Shown here in pieces: positions 46,623-56,500 of a stretch of 64,000 bases of DNA. The notes beneath the pieces were generated by a model. It saw nothing but the letters and a program-made list of their open reading frames with translations. It was not told the DNA's origin and searched no databases. Made by a program: the position numbers and the translations under genes. Numbering within the stretch: position 1 is the stretch's first letter; each line of letters opens with the position of its first letter. The DNA comes from Micractinium sp. NFX-FRZ (lineage: Eukaryota > Chlorophyta > Trebouxiophyceae > Chlorellales > Chlorellaceae): positions 62,001 through 126,000 of the forward strand of contig JAPTJF010000082.1 in NCBI GenBank assembly GCA_029339195.1. Reading direction: 5' to 3'.

Positions 46623-47121
46623 CTGGTGCTGCTGCTGCTTTACGGAGCTGCGAATTCGTCTTATGCCTCCGCCTGTCATCCTCCTGTGGAACATATGCAC
46701 GCCCTTCACGCCCTTCACCCCACGCCCTTCCCCCGCAGACCATCGACCTGGGGCTGGGCCCGTCCGTCTACACGCGCCAGGTGTCGGTCCCCCGGGCGCG
46801 CGACATCGCCAGTGAGTGCGGTACCCCAGGCACACACATGTGCAGGCCATGCCGCTCCACAGCCCAACGCTCTTGCTCGCCACATGTCTGCCCGGCTGCA
46901 CACCTTGGCACATGCTTGCTCTTCACCCATCTACCCTAGCCAGCCATCCCTCATGCCCGCTGCCCTCCCTCTCCTGCCCTGCAGTCATCCGCCCGGCGGT
47001 GGCCCCCTACCAGGAGGGGCTGTTCATCCAGGTGTGCATGGAGCCGCGGGCGGCTGCGCGGCTCAAGCAGTCCTCGCTGCTGAAAGCGCTGCTGCCGGCT
47101 GCTACCGTGGTGGGGCAGTGA
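43329..47121 (+). CDS. BAHD-family acyltransferase
   Basis: BAHD enzymes move an acyl group from a CoA thioester to an alcohol or amine in the cytosol. Exons 43329-43616, 43866-43894, 44086-44280, 44498-44531, 44826-44889, 45064-45211, 45349-45424, 45539-45626, 45820-45947, 46052-46210, 46378-46509, 46739-46811 and 46985-47121 join to 516 residues. The N-terminus has the family pattern LVSRKLVKP, then LSSFDAINAF. The catalytic HxxxD is present as SHAILDGM and is assembled across an intron. GYFGNAV matches the family's Y-F-G-N block. The usual structural motif DFGWG is altered to DLGLGP. The loop after residue 30 is an unusual Gly/Ser-rich insertion. The first ATG in frame was chosen. The substrate cannot be told; wall, wax or polyamine acylation are all possible. 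Confidence 0.85.
43700..43835 (+). repeat. Perfect 68-nt tandem duplication in a BAHD-gene intron
   Basis: Units 43700-43767 and 43768-43835 are identical. They are AT-rich for this genome, with an A-run and TTTTTAAAC. The lack of divergence suggests a recent event or an assembly artefact. Confidence 0.95.
44534..44570 (+). repeat. 37-nt G homopolymer just inside a splice donor
   Basis: The intron starts GTG at 44532 and continues as an unbroken G run. A second run of 16 G lies at 44417-44432 in the preceding intron. Confidence 0.9.
46569..46639 (+). repeat. CTG-rich trinucleotide repeat in an intron
   Basis: Nearly pure CTG/GCTG units with a few interruptions, within the BAHD-gene intron 46510-46738. 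Confidence 0.9.
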
Positions 47122-47155
47122 CGCATGTCGGCGGCAGGGTGGTGCCAGCAGAGTT

Positions 47156-47188
<33 letters not shown>

Positions 47189-47461
47189 CACGGGAGCCAA
47201 GCTGTTGGGAAGGACGCTATGTACCTTTTGACAAGCACTGCACTTGACACTGCAAATCAAGTCAAGGGGCTGCACAGACTCTCGGAGAGACGTGTGAGGA
47301 GAGAGCAGATGGGTGTACCCTCTGAAGGCTGGTCAAGGCAGAGGTCTTAGCGCCCGCCGAGCCTGGACGTAAGCTAAGCTCATGAACAGGTGCTGCAATG
47401 TCAGCGGCTGCAGCATGAGCAGCACGTGCAGCTTGTGGCCTGAGGCTGCCCCCTGCGCCAG
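47122..47461. other. Convergent intergenic region
   Basis: 3' ends of the BAHD gene (+) and the BTB gene (-), including a short (GCAG)n stretch near 47160-47188. No gene was seen. Confidence 0.55.
47154..47158 (-). terminator. TGTAA polyadenylation motif
   Basis: TGTAA on the minus strand, about 304 nt past the BTB gene stop. It overlaps the other gene's likely 3' UTR. Confidence 0.35.
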
Positions 47462-48440
47462 TCACTGCAGCTGCAGCCTGAGCTTGGCCAGCTTCACAGA
47501 CAGCTTCATCAACTCAATGCGGGAGGTGCACAACTTCTCCGGACCAGGCGGCCGGTTGCGCCCGAAGAGGTCCTCACAATACTCTGTCTCCGCCAGCAGC
47601 TTGCGTTCGATGCAGCGAATTTCAGACTGTACTTTCTCACGCACGCCGGCAGGTGTTGACGGCTGGGCTGCTGGCAGGGGCGCCGCAGCAGCCTGCGCCT
47701 CTGCCACTGCCGCCTTCACCGCCGCCTGCAGGCGCGCCTCAGCAACACCAGCCTGGGCCAGGGCTGCATTCACATCAGCTGTCAGCCCCTCCAGGTTGTA
47801 GAAGGCTGCCTCTGCGCGCAGCTGCTCCAGCTGCTGCCGCTCGGCTGGCAGCACAGCGTGCCCGTCGCGCAGGAAGTTGAGCACGGCGCCAAACTGAGTG
47901 CCGTCCCTGCATCAGCAAGGGGAAGGGAATGGGGTCGGTGGCATGTAGTCAACTCCGGCCATTGGTCTGTGAGATTAGGTGGCGCAGTTGATTTCCAACA
48001 GGGAGGGCCGAAGCGCCGAAGGCAGGGGCTGGCGGCGACAAGGAAGGATCAGGAGAGGGGCCGAGTGCTGGAGTCATGGGCTGGCAGCGGCAGTCAATTG
48101 CCTACCTAGCATCTTCCACTGCAGCAGCCTGGCGCAGCTCACTGAGGCAGTTCACTGCAGCAGCATGATGCAGAGAGCGGCCAGCCAGCCATGCAGCGTC
48201 AGCGCCTGGGCCAGCACCAGCGCCAGAGGCAGCCCACCTGACCAAGAAGTAGCGGCCGGATTGGTCCCGCAGCAGCGTGGGCTCCATCTCTCCCCCGAAC
48301 ATGGCCGCCAGCATGCCGCCCTGGGCGCACAGGGTGGTGCGAGTGGTGCTGAAGGGGCGCCCTCCCACGCTGAGCTGCACCAGCTCCTGGCCGCCGATGC
48401 TGGCGGCGGCGCCCTCTGTAGCGGTCGCAGCAGGCTGCAT
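47462..48440 (-). CDS. BTB (T1/KCTD-type) domain protein
   Basis: Exons 48440-48238 and 47906-47462 give 215 residues. The T1-type BTB fold is clear: VQLSVGGRPFSTTRTTLC, then GRYFLVRDGTQFGAVLNFLR (joined across the intron) and the following FYNLEGL helix. The C-terminal half (VREKVQSEIRCIERKLLAET, then helical Leu/Lys-rich sequence) is a coiled coil. KCTD-type BTB proteins often act as substrate adaptors for cullin-3 ligases, and a cullin-3 gene lies about 40 kb away in this window. The link is inferred from family, not shown. No kelch, MATH or other substrate-binding domain is present. Confidence 0.85.
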
Positions 48441-49192
48441 TGCCGCGGGTGTCCTGACCCAGATTCTTCGTTACGTGTGGAAGGGCGCTAGGCTGCTACA
48501 GAACACAGAGGGTGCGTCAAACTGCCTCCAGCGTGGCATTCGTGTTGCCCGTGTAGCCGCTGGACAAGGGTGACTGCTCGACTCCCCCGAAACGTTAACC
48601 TTGATTCTAGCCATAATACAGGCACCTAGGAGAGGCTCGCTGTGCATCTGAAAGTGAGGCAACATGTCGCCTGGAGCTGGAGCTAAAGGCACACAAGGAC
48701 AGTGCACAACTGTGCCGAGAGCACCAGCACCCTGCAGTGCCTCCCACAGCATGCTGCAGCATGACTGCCAGTGGGCGCCGCCGCTAGCGCTGCTGTATGC
48801 GCTGCCAAGTGCGTCGCCGCCAAAGCCTCGCCCTGATCTGCCCTCGCCGACTTCATGATTGATACTATACATGTTCATGGGAGATACATTGCATGGTAAC
48901 CGAAGGAATTGGTTCTCGAAGAAAGGAAGGAACTGGAGCGGCGGAACAGGGCGATTGGGGATGAACGGAAGGCCCTTGCCGGGCACACGTGAGGGTGGTC
49001 TCATGCAGCGCTTTGCGTCTCTATCTGTCCACGCAGAGGCTCAGCACTATGCGTGCACGCCTTCATCCGGTGGTGCGTGCCAAAGCACTGGCGTTAACCT
49101 GCAGGCGGCACTGCCAAAGGCCGGCGCTGCGCACGGCGGTGGCGGCGCATGCCGCCAGCCACTCCCTCCCGTGCACGGCACATACCCGCGCC
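48441..49192. other. Intergenic region between two minus-strand genes
   Basis: Promoter and leader of the BTB gene plus the 3' UTR of the BRCT-phosphodiesterase gene. No TGTAA on the minus strand, repeat or supported gene was seen. Confidence 0.5.
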
Positions 49193-52100
49193 TCACCCCC
49201 GCCAGATGGAGTACCGGCTGTACAGCCCGATGTGGTCCGAAATCCACACCGGGTGGTCTGCCAGGCAGCGCCCATTGTCGTTAATGGGGATGTCTCGCGT
49301 GACGCCGGGGATGGGGTGCTGGCCCACCCGCTCAATCAATGCAGGCCGCCAGTCGCGCAGGCGGGCCAGCACGCGGTCCAGGCGCGCCTGCAAGGAAAAC
49401 AGGAGGGGCAAGCAGAGCGCACTGGGCAGGCAGGACCAAGGCTAAGCTGGCAGGAGGGAGGGCGGGCAGCATCTCACCCACGGGGCACCACCCTGAGGAG
49501 GAGGAGGGTGCCACGTCAGCAGGCCACGTCAGCAGGCCAGGCGTCAGCAGGCCAGGCGTCAGGGTGCCACGTCAGCAGGCCAGAGTTCCCTGCTCCTACC
49601 AGGGTGTGCCTACCCGGGCGCCCCTACCCAGGGCCCCCTGTGCTCACCCCTCCCTTGTACTTCTTGCCCTTCTGATACACAAGGTTGGTGTCCCAGGTGT
49701 GCCCCGCATCTGCAGAGCGGGGAGAGGGAGGGGCACACGCACGCAGCTTGGCTCGGGTGGGAGTGCGGGGTGGCAGGGCAGAGCTGGACGGCCGCTGGCA
49801 GGCAGCGTGAGCAAAGGCCAGGGGGAGGGGCAGGGTGGCTGGATATCATGAAACCAACCGGCACAGCCAGAGGGCACACTGTACGGCGCACGGAACACAC
49901 AAATATTTCCAAGCTTCATAGCACCAGCACTGGCGCATACTCGGCAGGAGCAGCAGGGCGTACTAGTGGGGTGCATCTTGTACCAGACGTCCATCCACTC
50001 CTTGGTGGGCAGGCGGGGCCCCCAGTCGGTGAAGCTCATCTTCACCCAGTTCAGGTCGCCTGGGAAGGGAGGGAGGGTGAGGATAGGGAGCTCGCAGGGT
50101 CACCGCTGGGTCAAGGGGCATCTGGGGAGGTGGCAGGACGGGCATGCATAGCCCTGGCGGAAGCGCAGTACCACGCCTGCCCAGCCACTGAGTGCCAGCT
50201 GCCAGCTGTCAATGACCGCACAGAGACCGGCGATGATGTGCCCCCCTTCACAAAACATCCCCCCACCCACCTGCCACTAGCTGCCTCCCCCCAGCAACCT
50301 ACCCCTGGGGCCTGCCCCACCCACCTGCCACCAGTATGTTGTCCTCCGGCCGCTGGGCCAGCACCTCCTTCATCTCCAAAATCTGCGGGGCAAACACGAT
50401 TGCAGTGCAAAGCAGTCACGCCATTAACCTTCACTCAGACAAAGGTTGCGAGACACCACAGGTACTGCACTGGGCCAGCAGCTGGCAGCCAGCACAGCCA
50501 CGGCGCGTACATACACACTCCCGCCACCCCCTGCAGCCCAATACACCAGATGCACCCACAGCACCGCGCCGTGCGTGCAACAACTGTCCCGGCAACCATC
50601 CAAAAGCCCCCCATGCAGTCCCGCACCTGCTTGCGCCCGCCGCCGCAGTGCATGATGTGCGTGGTGGCGATGAGCAGGCGGGTGCCCCCCACACAGCACT
50701 GCAGCATCTTCAGATCCCGCCCGAACCCGTTGTGCCGCAGGGTGTCATTCACGGCGTACACGTGCGGCGGCAGCGAGTAGGGGCTGCAGCAATCAATCAA
50801 TCAATTACATTTCAAGTCAGCAGAAGGAGGGGAGGGCAGGGGGTTTCCTTTCACGGCATGGGCCCGGGGTCGGGGGGCGGAATGGCAGGAGGGCGTGCAG
50901 GCTGCAGTCAGGCGCGGCAGGGCAAGCAGTGGCGCACGGCTGCAGGGGCATGGCCCGTCCTTGGCAATACTTGGCAGGGACGCCCAGCTGCAGCTTACTG
51001 CTGGGAGAACAACGCACTGCTGTGCCTCACTATTCGCACCAGCTCCAGCACTGGCGCACAACCCCTACCAGTGAGCCAGGGCCAGCACCCGCCAAGGCAC
51101 CACCCACACCGCCCCACCCACCTGGTCACCGAGTCCCGGCGGTACAAGATGGAGGCAAAGCACTGCGCATCGGGCGCCTCTGGGGGCGCCTCTGCGTAGC
51201 GTGCAAACCAGGGCTGCCCGCGCATGAGGCCCAGGAAGGTGTGGGTGAGCTCCTGCAAGGAAGGGCAGGGGGCACCCCTGCCTGAGCGCCTGCATGGCGT
51301 GCACACCGTGGGCCTGTGGAATGCGTGGAGACACCACAAGCAGCCTACGCTGAGCCGCCCAAATCCAAAGCCAGACGGTGCATGCATGTGCCTGTCTCCT
51401 GTTTAACATACAATGAAGCTTAAGGAACCAGTTGACCCTTAAGGCACAAATACTTAGTAACCTGCACCCCCCAGGCCGCACCTGGAGGAGTAGGAATGTG
51501 GGAAAGCCGTTGGCCTGCACCAGCTGTCCAAACGCTGCCATGCGCTCCTCAGCGCACACGTCGCTTAACCTGCGGCCAGGACGCCGGAGTGGGTGGGGCG
51601 TGAGGCAGGCACGTGGGAAGAAAGGCGGACGGGGCGGGAGCAGCGCAGGGCGTGCACAAGGCAGGAGGGGGCGCTGCAAGGGAGGCGGCCAGTATTGGTC
51701 ATAGCCTGCCAGGCCGCATATCAGAACAAGCTGCAATTCATGTGAAGCTCGGGTGAGCTCAGCATGGCTCAGCATGGCTCAGCATGGCTCAGCATGGCTC
51801 AGCGACGCCTAAAGGCAGGGCAGGCGCCTCACCACAGGTTGAAGCACAGCACGTCCCAGTAGCCTTGATCCCTCACAAGATCACAGCCCTGCAGCAGCAG
51901 CGGCGCCTGTATGGGGGACGCCAATCGACCCAGACAGGGGCTGCTGGCAGGTGGCAGCACCTGCCCAGGGTTGCTGCTGCTGCCCGCTGCTGCAACAAGC
52001 GAGTCGGCCGCCGCCGCTGCCGCCGCCCCTACTGCGGCTGCTGCCACGGCCACAGCCCCCACTGCTGGTGGTATGGATACTGGTGGCGGAGCCGAAGCTG

Positions 52101-52785
52101 CCATCGATGCTGCCGCCCCTGCTGCTACTGCTGCCGCCGCTGCTGCTGCCCCTGCTGCTGATGTTGCTGCCACCCCTGCTGCTTCTGGTGTCGCTGCCGG
52201 CGGCGCAAAGCCTGCCTCTGCCTGCCGCTGCCGTGTTGCCAAGCTTTTCTCCAGCCACTCTGGCGTCACATAGTGCACCGCCGCATCACTGCCTGGCTGC
52301 AGGCAGTCTGGCAGACATGCCCAGCTGTAGCTGCTGCTGCTGCTGCCGCCACCACCCCTCGGCCACACGACGGCGTGAGTGCAGACGCTGGTGCTGGCTG
52401 CGTCATCTACAATTCTGCCGCCCAGGCCTGGCACTCTGTTCCTCCAGACCTTCACCTTTGTCTTCTGCAACTGGCTGCTGCTTGGCACAAATAGCACGAC
52501 ACCTGAGAGGGGCTGCACAGCTGCCGCCGCACTCCACTCCGCACTGCCGCCGCTCTCGTTGCGTTTCAGCTTGGCTGGCGGGCAGGCAGCCTGCGGGTCG
52601 CCGATGCCGGCCAACTGCCGCTTGCCGCCCGCTGCCATTCCGTGAAGAGCTGCCCGGAGAAAACGGCCAGAGCAGAGCGGGGCCTGGAGAGCGCCCGTGT
52701 CGGAAGAGACTGGTGAGGCCGGCAATGCCTCAAAAGGATTGCGGGTCACGGTTGGATGCGATGTGAGTGGGCAAGGACGCCACAC
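49193..52785 (-). CDS. BRCT domain fused to a TDP2-like endonuclease/exonuclease/phosphatase domain
   Basis: Exons 52785-51833, 51569-51482, 51252-51122, 50783-50627, 50382-50325, 50059-49964, 49709-49648 and 49387-49193 give 579 residues; a start at 52638 (MAAGGKRQLAG) would give 530. Residues about 95-195 look like one BRCT domain (GVVLFVPSSSQ, GGRIVDDAA, THAVVW, YVTPEWLEKSL with the conserved Trp). An Ala-rich linker follows. The C-terminal 300 residues carry the metal-dependent phosphodiesterase motifs: VLCFNLW, LLLQ joined to EL, ATTHIMH, GDLNW, AGHTWDTNLV, RLDRV and SDHIGL. The GDLNW plus TWDTNLV pattern is typical of tyrosyl-DNA phosphodiesterase 2, which removes topoisomerase peptides from 5' DNA ends. 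The catalytic Asn, Glu, Asp and His positions are all filled. A DNA-end repair role is inferred. Confidence 0.8.
51761..51802. repeat. 10-nt tandem repeat in an intron
   Basis: AGCATGGCTC is repeated four times in a row (51761-51800), close to the donor of the first intron of the BRCT gene. Confidence 0.95.
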
Positions 52786-53506
52786 AGGCTCCTAGAACTC
52801 GTGTGCTGTGCGTGCTGTGGCGGTGTGGCGCCCACCGCCGGTCAGCATGTGGCACGCTGTGGCGGTGCTGGCGCTTAGTTTGTGTAAAATACGCACACCT
52901 CGTGTCACCACCTTCTCATGGTCCTTACTAATCATGGGGCATACACATGAGGGTGGAGAATGGGGAGGGAGGCGGGGGCAGGGGGCGGGTATGAGGGAAG
53001 ATGCGGGGAGTGTCTTCCGTTCGGTACAGGGGAGGTTGGAGGGGCAATGCTGTTGCACGCTACAGCCGTGAAAAGGAGGATAAATGAGTTTGATGAACGC
53101 TTCTTCTTCTCAACTCTCAAGCCAGCTACTGCGCAATGCGGCTGGGGGCCAAAGGGCGTAGCATGGGCGCAGCAGTAAAGAGTGGGGTGCTGCCGCAGCG
53201 AGGCGCGGAGCAGAGGGCCGCGCTGGCGGCTGTCACTGGGGTGTAAAGGGGCGCAGCCCAGATGGGGCATGTGCCGATAGGAGGAAATTAATTGTGAAGG
53301 GGTGGGGTTGGAGGGGCAAGTACATATGTATATATGTATCTATGTATGGGGGGAGATGGGATGGGCAAGAACGTGTGTGTGTCTGTAACAATGTGGGAAG
53401 GCGGGCCGCAGCGTTACCTCAGCCACCGCTGCAGCGCCAGCCTCCACTTGCCAATGGACTTGCATAGGCGCAGCAGCCCTCACGCCAGGGAACACACAAA
53501 TTCGTA
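52786..53506. other. Intergenic region upstream of the BRCT gene
   Basis: Contains the 3' UTR of pyruvate carboxylase and the promoter of the BRCT gene. An AT-rich (TATG)n-like patch lies at about 53322-53348. No gene was recognised. Confidence 0.55.
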
Positions 53507-56500
53507 TCATGCCGCAGCGCCTGCGGTCTCGGCGGCCGCTGCGGCGCTGCTGCCGCTGCCGTTGCTGCCCGCTGGCGGCTCCTCCCCAGGCTTGATCAGC
53601 ACAAGCAGGTCGCCCGCCTCGCAGGCGTCTGCAGGCACAGGTGTGCGACAAGGGAGGGTGGCCAGATCGAGTGGGGGTTGGGGCAGGGGGCGCAGGTTGG
53701 GGTGCTGGGAGCAGGGCAGGGCAGGGCAGGGTTAGGCGCTGCGCACGGGCAGGAGATGGCACCCGGCCCGCCCTCCCACATGTATAGGTGACACCTGCCG
53801 CTCTCTCGAATGCCACCCCCTGTGCCTCCCACCCCGCCCTGCCCCTTCACCGCCTTTGGAAGCGACACTAACGCTGGCCATCCATCCACCCTGTCCTCCC
53901 AACCACCCCGCCCTTGATGGTTGACGATCAATGCCGATCATGCCACCCATTCCTCCGCTCACTCACCGCCCTTGATGACGTAGACGTGCTGCACGGTGCC
54001 GCCGCACTGCGCGTTCACGCTCGTCTCCATCTTCATTGCGCTCATCACCACCAGCGCCTGCGAGCGCAGGGGGGACACATGACGAAGAGCGTGCTGTGGG
54101 TTAGACGCCTACGCCCCACAACACTTCTGACCACTTGAGCCCGTGGCGCGGCAGGGGAAGAAAATATGGCACCCCACTCTGCCAGTTCCGCACGGGTCCT
54201 CACCTGCCCGGCCCTCATGAAGGTCAGGTGTGGCACTCAACTCTCCCTGCATTGCCCAGCCGACGGTCAATTCCCGGCCACATCCCCACAACAACTGTGC
54301 CGGTGTATGCCTCACCTGCCCCGCCTTGACCCAGGTGCCGGGCGTGGCCTTCACTTCAATCACCTCGCCCGCCATGGGCGCCGCCAGGCTGCCGGGGTCG
54401 CTGGCGTCAGCCTTGTCACGTGAAGCCTTCTTCAGGCTGGCCGTCGCCTTGCTCTGCTCCTTCACCTCCACCACACGCGGGATGCCGTTTGCTTCAAAGT
54501 AGACCTGGGGAGGTGGCAGGGCAGCAACCGGCAAAGGGCAGAGTGAGTCTGCGGGTCAGCCGGAGGAGCGATCCTGCTCTCCTCTTCCAGCGACCAGCAG
54601 TACAGGCGCACACCAGCATCACAGGTGCACACCGCAGTACAGGCGCACACCAGCAGTACAGGCGCACACCAGCATCACAGGCGCACACCGCAGTACAGGC
54701 GCACACCAGCAGTACAGGCGCACACCAGCAGTACAGACACACCGCCTGCCTCCTGCCTGCCCACGGCAGGGCCCTTCACCTCGGGCGTCCCATGGGCTGC
54801 AGCTCCCCAGGCACGCACTCTTACTGACTGCCCCTATTCCCGCCCGTGCGCACCTCGCGCGTCCCGTTGGGCTGCAGCTCGCCGATGGCCTTGAACTTGA
54901 TGCTCACCACGTTGCCCTTGGTCAGCTCAATGTCCACCTGTGAAGGAGGGAGGGAGGAGGAAGAAAACAAGTGAGGCGGTAGGAACATGATGGTTGTTTT
55001 TTTGACAGCTGCAAAATGTCAAGCTGTGGTGGTGACCAGCAGGGCAGGCAGCAGCACAAGGGCTGCGCAGGGTGTGCAGGGTGGGGCGGGCGGGCGCGGC
55101 ATGTGGCGTGCTGACACGTGCGCAACATGCCAGCGCACCCATCATGGCAAGAAACCTCACACCAAGGCAACCCTACACACTGCCCGTGCACGTGGCCCCA
55201 TCCCTCCTCCCCTCCGCACTACCACAACTACCACCACTCCCACCCACCTCCTCGTCCACGTCCAGCGGAGCCAGGAAGGCGCGGGTGGGCAGCTTCTCCA
55301 CGTGGCGGCTGTACCGCTGGAGGAAGGACCTGCGGTGCGGTGCCAGGGGGCAGGCGGGGCGACGTGGGGGGACAGGCGAATGAGTGCTGGGATACAGTGC
55401 ACGCATGGGGCAGCTGTTGTCCCGCCAGTGGCCGCAGGGTATTAGCCAGGACCCTTGCTTTCAAGCTTCAATTGGGAGGGTCGTGACCACATGATACTGC
55501 CCCCAATTGAACCACATTGCACTGTATGGTACCACTCACTTGTACTCCTCAAACACGGTGGGGTACATGGCGGCCGACATGACGTCGCGCACGCTCATGA
55601 TGCCGTGCTTCTCCTCCAGCTGCGGGGGGGAGAAAGGCAGGCAGCAACCACGATACACACACTGCTGTGAGTGAGGGATAGAGAAGACAGGAAGCTGCAG
55701 GTCAGGGCATTTGCTGACGACGCACGTCGCCACAGCTGGTGGCTCATGGCCTGCCCGGTGCGCCCCCCAGATAGCCCCCTATACGCCCCCAGCTAAGCCT
55801 CACCTGCTCCTTGAGTGCCCCCAAGTCCATCTTGGGCATCGAGGCGCCTGGGCGGCCCTGCAGGCCAAAACGAGCGTCGCCCAGAAGCAGGGAGGGTAGG
55901 TTGACTGCGATGCTAGCCAGCTTGCAACGCATGCACCCACACGTTCTGCTAGGCACCCAGCCTCGCCGCCCCAAACCGAGTCCACCTGCAGTCTAGGATC
56001 CTCCCTTTCACTTCAAGCAGCAATGCCGCACCTCGCTGCCCCCCTCTCAGCATTCCATGACCACCCACACAAGCACCCCACCCACCTGGATGATGGGCCG
56101 GTCCTTGACGACGCGTGAGCGCAGGGGCTCGGGGAAGCCGCCGGCGGGGGTGCCCAGGTAGCCCTGAAGGAACTCAACCACGCTGCAGAGAAGGGGGGCG
56201 GGGCAGGGGCGGGAGAGGAGGGAGAGGTTGAAGGGTGGGGTGGGGGGTGGGGGGGTGGGGGGGGGACAGCGGTGCACAGGAGGAGCAGGGATCAAGGAGG
56301 AAATGCAAGAGTGTTTGTGTGGCGTGCCAGGCACGTTGTGTTGGCCCAACACGCTGCCCCTTGGCAGCCCGCCATGCCACCTCCTATAGCTGACTGCCCC
56401 CCAGATGCTGCCCAGCTGCCTCCCAGCACAGGCCCCACCGACGTGACAGCCCAAGTCCCTGCGCTGTTCCACCAGCAAGTGAGTGCCTGCCAACTTCGCC

